A stretch of DNA of 33,562 nucleotides, from the NCBI RefSeq assembly GCF_010500965.1, contig NZ_QVMI01000037.1:1-33562 (forward strand), written 5' to 3'. Source of the DNA: Bacteroides sp. 51. Lineage in GTDB: Bacteria; Bacteroidota; Bacteroidia; Bacteroidales; Bacteroidaceae. The stretch's first letter is position 1, and each line of letters begins with the position of its first letter. Below, piece by piece: positions 25,937 through 33,562 of the stretch. The notes beneath the pieces are model-generated. The model saw only the letters and a list, made by a program, of their open reading frames with translations. It had not been told where the DNA came from and made no database searches. The position numbers were made by a program, and so were the translations under genes.

Positions 25937-26677
25937 ATTTTAGTTATTCCAAAAACATGGGACCAAGCAAAAAGAATGAATGCTTGAGATAGTTTCGTTT
26001 ACTTCCGCTTTATAGGGTTTTGTTGGAAATTGCAACGTATAGACAAAATGACATTTTGATAATAGAATGGAGCGGTAATCGCAAATTCCGGGCTTGGCGA
26101 AGAAAGGGAAGGAAAAATGGCAAAAGAATCATGTTTGCAGAAATCAATAAGATTGAGATTCGAAAAATAAACTATCGAAATACCCAAAACGCAACAAAAC
26201 AAATCACAAATAGCCAAGCAGATGAGGATAAATACAGCAAATGCGCACTTCAATCGTTTCGCTTAAAACAGACCAACCAGAGAACAAAAATCTATAAAAT
26301 GAAATACGCTGAACACTTGAGCCGCGTGCTGTCGATACTTGAGCGCTTGACTGTTGACACTTGAGCCGCGCGTTATCTACACTTGAGCCGCGTGCTGTCG
26401 GCAGTACGCGGCTCAAGTGTAGAAATTATTGCGCTGGAGCACTTCCAAATATCAATAATACACTGCATAAGCAAGCCTAAGACCTGATTTTAACATCTCA
26501 TTGACGGTTTTTAAAAAGTTTGCATGAAACCAAAATGGGGCAAATACTATCTTTTTGATCTGCTTTTGCTCATATTTGCGACTTCGTGAACTGACAACCA
26601 GGTTAATTCAGCAATTCAACCTATTTTTCTGCTTGATTCAAAACATGTTGATGCATCGAAAATATTTTTTTAATGTA
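25937..26677. other. Gene-free interval between the RRM gene and lptB
   Basis: This 740-base stretch holds repeat cluster B (26313-26422) and little else I can support. A 114-codon frame from a TTG at 26020 runs into the repeat and has no recognisable domain, so I do not call it. The part from 26423 to 26677 is AT-rich without a frame; a weak stem (TTGATGCAT at 26648 with ATGTATCAA at 26673) overlaps the lptB stop. A small RNA cannot be excluded. Confidence 0.6.
26313..26422. repeat. 22-bp-period palindromic repeat cluster B
   Basis: Four direct units of exactly 22 bases begin at 26313, 26335, 26357 and 26379. Units 1 and 4 are identical; units 1, 3 and 4 share ACACTTGAGCCGCG, while unit 2 is diverged. 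A fifth unit (26401-26422) is inverted, so 26377-26393 and 26406-26422 form a perfect 17-bp hairpin with a 12-base loop. The GC-rich units contrast with the AT-rich flanks. The period and design match cluster A, but the unit sequence differs. Confidence 0.9.
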
Positions 26678-27439
26678 TCAATCTTTATTTTGAAAGTCCT
26701 TGCGACGTAAAACGAAACTATTACTCAAATACTTTTCACGCACAATTTTATTCTCTGCCAATTCTTCCGGTCTTCCCTGAAACAGGATTTTACCTTCAAA
26801 CAACAAATAGGCGCGGTCGGTAATACTCAATGTTTCCTGCACATTATGGTCGGTTATCAGGATACCGATATTCTTATCTTTCAATTTCCACACAATCTGC
26901 TGGATATCTTCCACCGCAATCGGGTCTACCCCCGCAAACGGTTCATCCAACATGATAAACTTTGGGTCGATAGCCAAACATCGTGCAATCTCCGTACGAC
27001 GACGCTCTCCTCCGGATAGCTGATTCCCCAGATTCTTACGAACTTTCTGCAAACGGAATTCCGCAATCAAACTCTCCAGTTTTTCCTTCTGATATTCTTT
27101 TGATTTATTGGTCATTTCAAGTACGGAAGAAATATTATCCTCCACACTCATCTGACGAAACACAGAGGCTTCCTGAGCAAGATACCCAATACCCGTTTGT
27201 GCACGTTTATACACAGGATATTTGGTTATTTCCAGATCATCCAGAAAGATACGCCCTTCGTTAGGGGTAATCAATCCCACAGTCATATAGAACGAAGTTG
27301 TTTTTCCCGCCCCATTAGGCCCAAGTAATCCTACGATCTCTCCCTGCTTCACATCAATCGAAACATGATTCACAACCGTACGCTTACCATATTTTTTAAC
27401 CAAGTCCTCGGTGCGAAGCACCATCTTGCTCTCTTCCAT
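26678..27439 (-). CDS. lptB: LPS export ABC transporter ATPase
   Basis: 253 residues. The ABC ATPase motifs are complete: Walker A GPNGAGKT (about 39-46), the Q-loop in [17 protein letters not shown], the signature [16 protein letters not shown], Walker [14 protein letters not shown] and the switch His in [11 protein letters not shown]. The LSGGERRR and EASVFRxMSVEDN stretches are typical of LptB, which powers LPS extraction from the inner membrane with LptFG. No lptF or lptG is in the window. The gene is divergent from mlaE and the two share a compact promoter region. Confidence 0.95.
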   Translation of the reverse strand: MEESKMVLRTEDLVKKYGKRTVVNHVSIDVKQGEIVGLLGPNGAGKTTSFYMTVGLITPNEGRIFLDDLEITKYPVYKRAQTGIGYLAQEASVFRQMSVEDNISSVLEMTNKSKEYQKEKLESLIAEFRLQKVRKNLGNQLSGGERRRTEIARCLAIDPKFIMLDEPFAGVDPIAVEDIQQIVWKLKDKNIGILITDHNVQETLSITDRAYLLFEGKILFQGRPEELAENKIVREKYLSNSFVLRRKDFQNKD

Positions 27440-27458
27440 AATCCTTGTTATTTAGCGA

Positions 27459-27496
27459 CAAATGTAGTAAAAATCAGCCGAAATAATGTACATTTG
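27459..27496. promoter_or_regulatory. Back-to-back -7 boxes for lptB and mlaE
   Basis: Minus-strand TACATTTG (27459-27466) points to lptB and plus-strand TACATTTG (27489-27496) points to mlaE, in mirror arrangement 22 bases apart. The plus box overlaps an ATG at 27486, which argues against that ATG as the mlaE start. No exact -33 TTTG is visible for either. Another minus TATATTTG lies at 27500-27507. Confidence 0.5.
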
Positions 27497-27512
27497 TAGC
27501 AAATATACATTT

Positions 27513-28253
27513 ATGTTTAAAGCACTTAACACCGTAGGCAAATATATCTTGTTGATGAAGCGCGCTTTCGCACGCCCAGAAAGAGTTCGCATGTACTTCA
27601 AACAGTTCATTAAAGAGGTGGATCAACTGGGTGTCAGCTCCATCGGAATTGTATTACTGATATCTTTTTTTATTGGTGCTGTTATCACCATACAAATTAA
27701 ATACAACATAGAAAGTCCGTGGATGCCCCGCTGGACGGTAGGTTATGTGACCCGCGAAATCATGCTGCTCGAGTTTTCCTCTTCTATCATGTGTCTTATT
27801 TTGGCCGGTAAAGTTGGCTCTAATATCACTTCGGAATTGGGAACCATGCGTGTAACACAGCAAATCGATGCGCTGGAAACCATGGGTGTAAACTCAGCCT
27901 CCTATCTCATTTTTCCTAAAATCATAGCAATGGTCACATTTATTCCTATCCTGGTGACTTTCAGTATCTTTGCCGGAATCATTGGAGCATTCGCCACTTG
28001 CTGGTTCGGAGGAATTATGATGGCCACAGACCTGGAATATGGACTTCAATATATGTTTCAGGAATGGTTCATATGGTGTGGCATCATCAAATCCCTCTTC
28101 TTTGCGTTCATCATAGCTACCGTTTCGGCATATTTTGGCTACAACGTAGAAGGAGGATCTATTGAAGTAGGAAAAGCATCAACCGACTCGGTGGTAATGA
28201 GTAGCGTTCTGATCCTTTTCGCCGACCTGATACTGACTAAACTCTTAACCTAA
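27513..28253 (+). CDS. mlaE: MlaE-type lipid transport permease
   Basis: 246 residues from the ATG at 27513. The upstream ATG at 27486 overlaps a -7 promoter box, so I reject it. The protein is a YrbE/MlaE permease with about five membrane segments. Landmarks are GVSSIGIVLLISFFIGAVITIQ, the ELGTMRVTQQIDALETMGVNS coupling region and the C-terminal GSIEVGKASTDSVVMSSVLILFADLILTKLL. MlaE with MlaF moves phospholipids between the membranes to keep outer-membrane asymmetry. The stop overlaps the mlaF start by one base (TAATG), so translation is coupled. Confidence 0.93.
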   Translation: MFKALNTVGKYILLMKRAFARPERVRMYFKQFIKEVDQLGVSSIGIVLLISFFIGAVITIQIKYNIESPWMPRWTVGYVTREIMLLEFSSSIMCLILAGKVGSNITSELGTMRVTQQIDALETMGVNSASYLIFPKIIAMVTFIPILVTFSIFAGIIGAFATCWFGGIMMATDLEYGLQYMFQEWFIWCGIIKSLFFAFIIATVSAYFGYNVEGGSIEVGKASTDSVVMSSVLILFADLILTKLLT

Positions 28254-29023
28254 TGATAGAAATCAAAGAAATACATAAATCATTCGAAGACAAAAAGGTC
28301 TTGATTGACATAAATGCCAGATTTGAAGACGGAAAAACAAACCTAATCATCGGACAGAGTGGTTCAGGGAAAACCGTACTCGTGAAATGCATCGTAGGGC
28401 TACTCACTCCTGAAAAAGGAGAGATTCTATATGATGACCGTAACCTCCTGAGTATGGGGAAAAAGGAGAAAAAAATGCTCCGCCGGGAAATGGGGATGAT
28501 CTTTCAAAGTGCAGCGTTATTCGACTCTATGAGTGTTCTGGATAATGTAATGTTCCCTCTGAATATGTTTAGCAACGAAACACTACGCGAACGTACCAAA
28601 AGAGCATTATTCTGTCTGGACCGCGTAAACCTACTTGAAGCAAAAGATAAGTTTCCGGGAGAGATTAGCGGGGGAATGCAGAAACGTGTAGCCATCGCCC
28701 GGGCTATCGTATTAAAACCTCATTACCTATTTTGTGATGAACCCAATTCCGGGCTTGACCCTAAAACATCACTGGTAATCGATGAACTAATCCATGACAT
28801 CACGCAAGAGTATCAAATGACAACCATCATCAATACTCATGACATGAATTCCGTTATGGGTATCGGAGAAAAGATTATCTTCATCTACCAGGGACACAAA
28901 GAATGGGAAGGTACCAAAGATGACATATACACCTCTAGTAATAAACGCCTGAACGATTTCATCTTCGCTTCAGACCTCTTCCGTAAAGTCAAAGAAGTAG
29001 AAACCCACAATCAGGAAGGCTAG
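28253..29023 (+). CDS. mlaF: MlaF-type lipid transport ATPase
   Basis: 256 residues. ABC ATPase motifs: Walker A GQSGSGKT near 34-41, signature SGGMQKRVAIARAI, Walker B YLFCDEPNSGLDP and switch His in INTHDMNSV. The GM in SGGMQKR and PNSGLDP are typical of MlaF/MkL. It is the energy unit for MlaE. No mlaD, mlaB or mlaC is in the window after it; the next gene, der, is convergent. The TAG stop abuts a GCGGCAAG repeat pair. Confidence 0.93.
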   Translation: MIEIKEIHKSFEDKKVLIDINARFEDGKTNLIIGQSGSGKTVLVKCIVGLLTPEKGEILYDDRNLLSMGKKEKKMLRREMGMIFQSAALFDSMSVLDNVMFPLNMFSNETLRERTKRALFCLDRVNLLEAKDKFPGEISGGMQKRVAIARAIVLKPHYLFCDEPNSGLDPKTSLVIDELIHDITQEYQMTTIINTHDMNSVMGIGEKIIFIYQGHKEWEGTKDDIYTSSNKRLNDFIFASDLFRKVKEVETHNQEG

Positions 29024-29068
29024 CGGCAAGGTGCCGCTTCCAGTGGCGGCAAGCCGCGCTGCGCTATA
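29023..29068. repeat. 23-bp-period GCGGCAAG repeat pair after mlaF
   Basis: GCGGCAAG occurs at 29023 and 29046, each followed by its own complement (AGCGGCA-AGG-TGCCGCT, and GCGGC-AA-GCCGC), so each unit is a small hairpin. The first unit starts within the mlaF TAG stop. Period and hairpin design recall the 22-bp clusters. Confidence 0.65.
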
Positions 29069-29076
29069 AATTCGGT

Positions 29077-29159
29077 TTCACCACAGAATACACAGAGTCC
29101 CACAGAGTTTTCAACCTATTGAAATACTCTCTGTGGGACTCTGTGTATTCTGTAGTGAA
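29077..29159. repeat. 31-bp inverted repeat between mlaF and der
   Basis: The arms 29077-29107 and 29129-29159 match at 30 of 31 positions around a 21-base loop. Each holds ACACAGAGTCCCACAGAG. The stem lies between two convergent genes, so it probably stops or protects transcripts from both sides. Its CACAGAG core recurs before clpX. Confidence 0.88.
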
Positions 29160-29165
29160 GTCAAA

Positions 29166-30479
29166 TCACTTCTGCCGTATGTAGATTTTGATTGGGGTTC
29201 CGGTCATATCCCATTTCTCACGCATTTTGTTCTCCAAGAACCGTTTATAAGGCTCCTTTACGTATTGCGGAAGATTCGCAAAGAATACAAACGAAGGGAT
29301 TTGAGTATTAGGCAATTGGGTTATATACTTGATTTTAATATATTTCCCTTTATTTGAAGGAGGCGGATATGCTTCGATCAAAGGCAGCATTTCCTCATTC
29401 AGTTTTGCAGTAGGTATTTTCATTGTACGATTCTTGTATACCTTTTCCGCTTCTTCCAATACTTTCAGGATACGCTGCTTGGTTAATGCCGAACCAAATA
29501 CAATTGGAAAGTCTACAAAAGGTGCAAAACGTGTACGAATTGCATTTTCAAACTCCTTAATTGCTTTATTGGTCTTATCTTGTACCAAATCCCATTTATT
29601 CACTACCACTACCAAACCTTTGGAGTTCTTCTGAATGAGCGAGAAAATATTCAAATCCTGGCTCTCCACTCCACGAGTTGCATCAAGCATCAGGATACAA
29701 ACATCCGAATTTTCAATGGACCGAATAGAGCGGATAACTGAGTAATATTCCAGATCTTCACTTACTTTACCTTTTTTACGAATACCGGCCGTATCTACCA
29801 GATAGAAGTCAAAGCCAAATTTATTGTAACGGGTATAGATAGAGTCACGAGTTGTTCCGGCAATCTCCGTAACGATATTACGTTCCTCTCCAATAAAAGC
29901 ATTAATGATGGAAGATTTACCGGCATTCGGACGACCCACTACAGCAAACCGGGGAATATCTTCATCCAATATCTCGGAAACTTCTTTTTTAAATTGACCT
30001 ACAATCAAATCCAGCAAATCGCCTGTTCCACTTCCTGTCATTGCCGAAATGCAATAAGGCTCTCCCAATCCCAAGCCATAGAACTCAGGAGCATTATATT
30101 GAAGTTCATGATTATCTGTTTTGTTGGCAACAACAATAACAGGCTTATTAGTACGTCTCAGGATAGTAGCCACCTGGGTATCCAGGTCGGTTATACCATT
30201 AATCACATCAACAACAAACAATATCACATCCGCTTCGTCTACGGCTAATATCACCTGCTTACGGATTTCTTCTTCAAATATATCGTCGGAGTTGACAACC
30301 CAACCTCCGGTATCTACTATAGAGAACTCACGCCCCAGCCATTCCGTTTTACCATATTGCCTATCTCTTGTCGTTCCTGCTTCATCATTCACAATAGCCT
30401 GGCGGGTCTTTGTCAGCCGGTTAAATAAGGTTGACTTTCCTACATTAGGACGTCCTACAATTGCTACTAAATTTCCCAT
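29166..30479 (-). CDS. der: GTPase Der (EngA)
   Basis: 437 residues. Two G domains in tandem: GRPNVGKST (9-17), DTGGW and NKTD near 119 in the first; GRPNAGKSS (182-190), [10 protein letters not shown] and NKWD in the second. A C-terminal KH-like domain ends in [11 protein letters not shown]. Der is needed for 50S subunit maturation. It is the last gene of the yceD-rpmF-fabH-era-der run, 45 bases after era. Confidence 0.97.
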   Translation of the reverse strand: MGNLVAIVGRPNVGKSTLFNRLTKTRQAIVNDEAGTTRDRQYGKTEWLGREFSIVDTGGWVVNSDDIFEEEIRKQVILAVDEADVILFVVDVINGITDLDTQVATILRRTNKPVIVVANKTDNHELQYNAPEFYGLGLGEPYCISAMTGSGTGDLLDLIVGQFKKEVSEILDEDIPRFAVVGRPNAGKSSIINAFIGEERNIVTEIAGTTRDSIYTRYNKFGFDFYLVDTAGIRKKGKVSEDLEYYSVIRSIRSIENSDVCILMLDATRGVESQDLNIFSLIQKNSKGLVVVVNKWDLVQDKTNKAIKEFENAIRTRFAPFVDFPIVFGSALTKQRILKVLEEAEKVYKNRTMKIPTAKLNEEMLPLIEAYPPPSNKGKYIKIKYITQLPNTQIPSFVFFANLPQYVKEPYKRFLENKMREKWDMTGTPIKIYIRQK

Positions 30480-30524
30480 AATTCTTCTTTTTTGCGACTA
30501 TCACAGTCGTATGAATATTAATTC

Positions 30525-31406
30525 TTAATCCTGGTGGTAGCCAAAATTACGCAACTCCTTATCCGAGCTACGCCAGTCTTTATCCACCTTTACATAAGTT
30601 TCCAGAAAGATTGTCTTTCCGAAAAATTTCTCCAGATCACGGCGTGCTTCGGTTGCCACCTTTTTCAGTGCTTTTCCTTGCTTGCCTATAATGATACCCT
30701 TCTGTGAATCTCTTTCTACATAAATCACAGCATGGATATGTATCTTCTTTGCATCTTCCTTGAATTGTTCTACTACAACTTCCACCGAATAGGGTATTTC
30801 TTTATCATAGTATAACAATATCTTTTCGCGGATAATTTCATTTACGAAAAAGCGCGCAGGTTTATCCGTCCACTGATCTTTATCAAAATAAGGTGGAGAA
30901 TCCGGCAATAGCTCTTTAACACGTTTCATTACATAATCCACATTAAACTTAGAGGTTGCCGAAATAGGAATAATCTCTGCCTTCGGAATCAACTCTTTCC
31001 ATTCTTCTACCAGTTTAACTAAGTCATCTTGATTGCTCAAGTCTATCTTATTGATCAGTAGAAGTACAGGGGCCGTTTGCTTTTTTACCTTTTCTATAAA
31101 CTCGCTGTTCTTATCCGTTTTTTCGATAACATCGGTTACATAAATCAAGACGTCCGCATCTGTCAATGCCGAATTAGAAAAATTCAACATAGACTCCTGT
31201 AGTTTATAAGTAGGCTTCAATACTCCCGGAGTATCCGAGAATACGATTTGCATATCCTCCGTATTATATATTCCCATAATCCTGTGCCGGGTAGTCTGCG
31301 CCTTAAATGTGGCTATAGATACCCGTTCACCTACCAGAACGTTCATCAATGTAGACTTCCCTACATTGGGGTTTCCTACGATATTTACAAATCCTGCTTT
31401 ATGCAT
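30525..31406 (-). CDS. era: GTPase Era
   Basis: 293 residues. G domain with GNPNVGKST (11-19), TRHRIMGI (switch region), DTPG (58-61) and NKIDLS. The C-terminal KH domain has IIGKQGKALKKVATEARRDLEKFFG. Era binds the 3' end of 16S rRNA during 30S assembly. A terminator-like hairpin lies between fabH and era, so the two GTPase genes may be partly uncoupled from the upstream genes. Confidence 0.97.
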   Translation of the reverse strand: MHKAGFVNIVGNPNVGKSTLMNVLVGERVSIATFKAQTTRHRIMGIYNTEDMQIVFSDTPGVLKPTYKLQESMLNFSNSALTDADVLIYVTDVIEKTDKNSEFIEKVKKQTAPVLLLINKIDLSNQDDLVKLVEEWKELIPKAEIIPISATSKFNVDYVMKRVKELLPDSPPYFDKDQWTDKPARFFVNEIIREKILLYYDKEIPYSVEVVVEQFKEDAKKIHIHAVIYVERDSQKGIIIGKQGKALKKVATEARRDLEKFFGKTIFLETYVKVDKDWRSSDKELRNFGYHQD

Positions 31407-31424
31407 AAAGGAATTGGTTTAGAC

Positions 31425-31459
31425 AAAAAACGCATCAAATTTAAAATAAGATGCGTTTT
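31425..31459 (-). terminator. Hairpin terminator between fabH and era
   Basis: On the minus strand AAAACGCATC pairs with GATGCGTTTT across a 13-base AT loop and runs into six T (31430-31425). It lies 31 bases past the fabH stop and 19 bases before the era start. Confidence 0.75.
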
Positions 31460-31490
31460 CTAAATTATATCTCTTCCAGTAATCAAATGC

Positions 31491-32495
31491 TTACTGTTCT
31501 TTTCCGTCATATCCCCACTTCACATATACGGCTCCCCATGTGAAGCCTGCCCCGAAGGCTGTAAAGATCAGGTTATCACCTTTTTTCAACTTAGATTCGA
31601 AGTCCCAGATACACAGCGGCAATGTAGCCGCACTTGAGTTTCCGTATCGTTGTATGTTGATCATGACCTTATCCAATGGCAATTCCAACCGATTAGCAAC
31701 AGCATCAATAATACGCATATTTGCCTGGTGTGGAATAACCCAATTGATTGAGTCTTTATCCAAATGATTCCTCTCTGCGATTTCCGCACTTACGTTAGAC
31801 ATGTTGGATACTGCATATTTGAATACAGTTCTTCCCTCCTGATATACGTAGTGCATGTGGTTATCTACAGTAAAGTATGATGCAGGACATACAGATCCTC
31901 CAGCCTTCATATGCAGGAATGGTAATCCTTTACCATCTGTATGCAGAATTGCGTCCATAATCCCAACGTTTTCCGTTGTAGGCTCAAGCATAAAAGCTGC
32001 AGCACCATCACCAAAAATAGGGCAGGTTGCACGATCTGTATAGTCAGTTATAGCCGACATTTTATCAGCACCTACAATAATAACCTTCTTATACCTTCCC
32101 GAACGGATAAAGCTTGCTCCTGTTTCCATCAAGTAAAGAAATCCACTGCATGCAGCAGATAGATCAAAAGCAAATGCATTTTTCAGTCCGAGTTTATCAC
32201 ATAAGATAGATGCAACTGAAGGAAAAACATAGTCACCAGTACTTGTAGCAACAATCACCAGATCAATATCATCTGGATTTGAATTTGTACGTTGCATCAG
32301 CTGCTTCGCAGCTTTTCTGGCCATGTAGGAAGTTCCTAACCCTTCTTCGTTTAAGATTCTTCTTTCCTTAACTCCGATACGAGTCATAATCCACTCATCG
32401 TTGGTATCTACCATTTTTGAGATTTCGTCATTTGTCAGGACGTAATCCGGTACATATCCTCCAACGCCGGTGATTACTGCATTAATATTTTCCAT
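31491..32495 (-). CDS. fabH: Beta-ketoacyl-ACP synthase III
   Basis: 334 residues. FabH joins acetyl-CoA (or branched acyl-CoA) to malonyl-ACP to start fatty-acid chains. The catalytic triad is visible: Cys116 in [11 protein letters not shown], His256 in IPHQANMRI and Asn286 in [23 protein letters not shown] near the N-terminus and the closing [13 protein letters not shown] are family hallmarks. The gene directly follows rpmF; plsX, its usual neighbour elsewhere, is absent. A short hairpin lies in its leader. Confidence 0.97.
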   Translation of the reverse strand: MENINAVITGVGGYVPDYVLTNDEISKMVDTNDEWIMTRIGVKERRILNEEGLGTSYMARKAAKQLMQRTNSNPDDIDLVIVATSTGDYVFPSVASILCDKLGLKNAFAFDLSAACSGFLYLMETGASFIRSGRYKKVIIVGADKMSAITDYTDRATCPIFGDGAAAFMLEPTTENVGIMDAILHTDGKGLPFLHMKAGGSVCPASYFTVDNHMHYVYQEGRTVFKYAVSNMSNVSAEIAERNHLDKDSINWVIPHQANMRIIDAVANRLELPLDKVMINIQRYGNSSAATLPLCIWDFESKLKKGDNLIFTAFGAGFTWGAVYVKWGYDGKEQ

Positions 32496-32519
32496 TCATC
32501 CTACTTTTAGTATGCAATG

Positions 32520-32555
32520 CTTATACGAATAAGCTATCCGCTCAATTCGTATAAG
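32520..32555. repeat. Inverted repeat between rpmF and fabH
   Basis: Perfect 11-base arms CTTATACGAAT (32520-32530) and ATTCGTATAAG (32545-32555) enclose 14 bases. There is no U-tract, so an RNA-processing or stability stem is more likely than a terminator. Confidence 0.65.
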
Positions 32556-32569
32556 TGTTTCTGAACTGC

Positions 32570-32755
32570 TTATACAGCAGCTTCTTTCTCGATAGCTAAT
32601 TTTCCTCTGTAGTATCCGCAAGCGTTACATACAGTATGGAAAACGTGCCATTCACCACAGTTAGGACAAATTGCTAATGTTGGAGCTACCGCTTTATCAT
32701 GAGTTCTTCTCTTTGCAGTTCTTGTTTTTGACTGTCTTCTCTTAGGATGTGCCAT
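32570..32755 (-). CDS. rpmF: 50S ribosomal protein L32
   Basis: 61 residues. Starts MAHPKRRQSKTRTAKRR as usual for L32. It carries the zinc-binding pairs CPNC and CNAC (zinc-containing form, not the cysteine-free paralogue). It lies 11 bases after yceD and 74 bases before fabH. Co-transcription with yceD is conserved across many bacteria. Confidence 0.97.
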   Translation of the reverse strand: MAHPKRRQSKTRTAKRRTHDKAVAPTLAICPNCGEWHVFHTVCNACGYYRGKLAIEKEAAV

Positions 32756-32766
32756 TTTCTATAACT

Positions 32767-33348
32767 TTAATTATTATCTAATATTTTCTTTAATTCATTC
32801 CATCTGGGATCGGTCGGAGCTTCCGTTTCTTCGTCATCTGTGATGACTTCATCAGACATGTCATCCATATCCTCATCTTTGTCTTCATCAGCGCTTCCAC
32901 GTAAATGTTTGCTTAGCTTTCCGGTTACTCCTTTATTACATTTACCAGGAGCATGTACATGCTTCATCGGAATAGCTAGTGCTATGAACTCATAAATAAG
33001 CCATGCTACATTTATATCTCCCTCGTCCTCGGGTACAATTATGATATTATCACCTTCGCTTCCATGTTCACGCCCGAGCTTAACCACCAACTTCTCTGAT
33101 GTATTTATCGGCAGTTCCACATCGTCTAAACAACGATCACAAGGAACGAACACTATACCTTCAATCTGGAAATCCAGATCAAATGCACGCGAGGTTTTCT
33201 TAACGCTCAACACGACCTTCAATTTACCTTTTTGTACTTCCGGTCCATCAATGTTCGCAAAGAACAGATTATCCAGCAAAAACTCATGAGTCTCTGCATC
33301 GGCATTCATGCCTCTTAAATCAATCCTGTATTTATCAAACTTTCCCAA
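32767..33348 (-). CDS. yceD: YceD (DUF177) family protein
   Basis: 193 residues. The DUF177 core includes VPCDRCLDDVELPI, INVAWLIYEFIALAIPMKHVH and PGKCNKG, with three cysteines that could hold a metal. A very acidic stretch (about 150-178, rich in D and E) precedes the C-terminal DPRWNELKKIL. YceD homologues are tied to 23S rRNA accumulation or L32 supply. It is the first gene of the run, with a good promoter upstream, and lies just past the rRNA operon terminator. Confidence 0.93.
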   Translation of the reverse strand: MGKFDKYRIDLRGMNADAETHEFLLDNLFFANIDGPEVQKGKLKVVLSVKKTSRAFDLDFQIEGIVFVPCDRCLDDVELPINTSEKLVVKLGREHGSEGDNIIIVPEDEGDINVAWLIYEFIALAIPMKHVHAPGKCNKGVTGKLSKHLRGSADEDKDEDMDDMSDEVITDDEETEAPTDPRWNELKKILDNN

Positions 33349-33376
33349 AGCGTTCTTTTATAGTCTTAACGGGCGA

Positions 33377-33407
33377 CAAAGATACGAATAATAATCCTCA
33401 TTACACA
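33377..33407 (-). promoter_or_regulatory. Promoter of the yceD-rpmF-fabH run
   Basis: Minus-strand TGTG (one base off TTTG), 19 bases, then a perfect -7 TATCTTTG (33384-33377). The leader would be about 20-30 bases to the ATG at 33348. Confidence 0.6.
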
Positions 33408-33440
33408 CATTTATATGTAAAATTATAACCATATACTAAC

Positions 33441-33475
33441 AAAAAAGCCTCGCTATCATAACGATAACGAGGCTT
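33441..33475 (-). terminator. rRNA operon terminator
   Basis: AAGCCTCG (33445-33452) pairs with CGAGGCTT (33468-33475), with an inner TATC/GATA extension; a T-run follows on the minus strand. It lies right after the 5S rRNA end. Confidence 0.9.
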
Positions 33476-33482
33476 CACTAAA

Positions 33483-33562
33483 ACGGCAACTACCTACTCT
33501 CCCACTGTTACGCAGTACCATCGGCGTGACAAGGCTTAACTTCTCTGTTCGGAATGGGAAGA
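33483..33562 (-). rRNA. rrf: 5S ribosomal RNA, partial (3' part)
   Basis: The reverse complement carries 5S landmarks: CCGAACAGAGAAGTTAAGCC, then CGCCGATGGTACTGCG, then GTGGGAGAGTAGGTAG, ending GTTGCCGTTT. About 80 of about 112 bases are present; the 5' end lies beyond the right edge. The rRNA operon is therefore on the minus strand and ends just upstream of yceD. Confidence 0.96.

Noticed and set aside
26020-26364. 114-codon frame on the plus strand in the interval after the RRM gene
   Set aside because: It starts at TTG, has no recognisable domain, biased basic composition, and its end is made of the 22-bp repeat.
26313-26422. Possible CRISPR array
   Set aside because: The units are contiguous 22-mers with no unique spacers, the last one is inverted, and no cas gene is near.
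27486-27512. Upstream ATG as the mlaE start
   Set aside because: The ATG overlaps a perfect -7 promoter box and the added residues do not fit the family N-terminus.

Overview
The window looks like chromosome of a Bacteroides-type gut bacterium (phylum Bacteroidota). The main reasons are the gene order tig-clpP-clpX-recQ and yceD-rpmF-fabH-era-der (no plsX between rpmF and fabH), the OstA/parvulin cluster ending in mutL, and promoters that fit the Bacteroides pattern TTTG-N19-21-TAnnTTTG rather than the sigma70 pattern. Base composition is moderate to low GC. There is no insertion sequence, integrase, phage gene, CRISPR array or tRNA. A 5S rRNA, cut by the right edge, ends the window.

Layout. 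1-1.9 kb: a small zinc-ribbon protein, a YdcF-type membrane protein and ribosomal protein L19 (rplS). 1.9-6.7 kb (plus strand): two half-size 5'-nucleotidase genes, one per UshA domain and in reversed order, then a 992-residue NagZ-like GH3 plus class C beta-lactamase-fold fusion. 6.7-9.5 kb (minus): a MarR regulator and a four-domain persulfide-handling fusion (CoA-disulfide reductase, rhodanese, TusA, DsrE). 9.8-19.1 kb (minus): guaB, a terminator-like hairpin, then a tight run of envelope genes (parvulin, lipoprotein, SurA-like parvulin, OstA-like, small membrane protein) ending in mutL. 19.2-25.3 kb (minus): tig, clpP, clpX, recQ. 25.6-26.7 kb: a small RRM protein and a gene-free stretch with a repeat array. 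26.7-29.0 kb: lptB divergent from mlaE-mlaF. 29.2-33.4 kb (minus): yceD, rpmF, fabH, era, der, then the rRNA terminator and 5S rRNA.

How the genes work together. Most are housekeeping functions: translation, GTPases for ribosome assembly, fatty-acid initiation, protein folding and proteolysis, GMP synthesis, DNA repair. A clear outer-membrane theme joins the parvulins, the OstA-like protein, LptB and MlaEF.

I see no defence or mobile system. The most unusual material is intergenic: two clusters with an exact 22-bp period that end in an inverted unit (9697-9784 and 26313-26422), a related 23-bp-period pair (29023-29068), a GTAG-headed REP-like palindrome that supplies the MarR stop codon, a GTTGAAA-based hairpin that contains the stop codon of a nucleotidase gene, and two large CACAGAG-type inverted repeats. 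All lie at or near gene 3' ends or operon joints. I infer that they are REP-like or terminator-like elements; genome-wide copy counts would be needed to decide.
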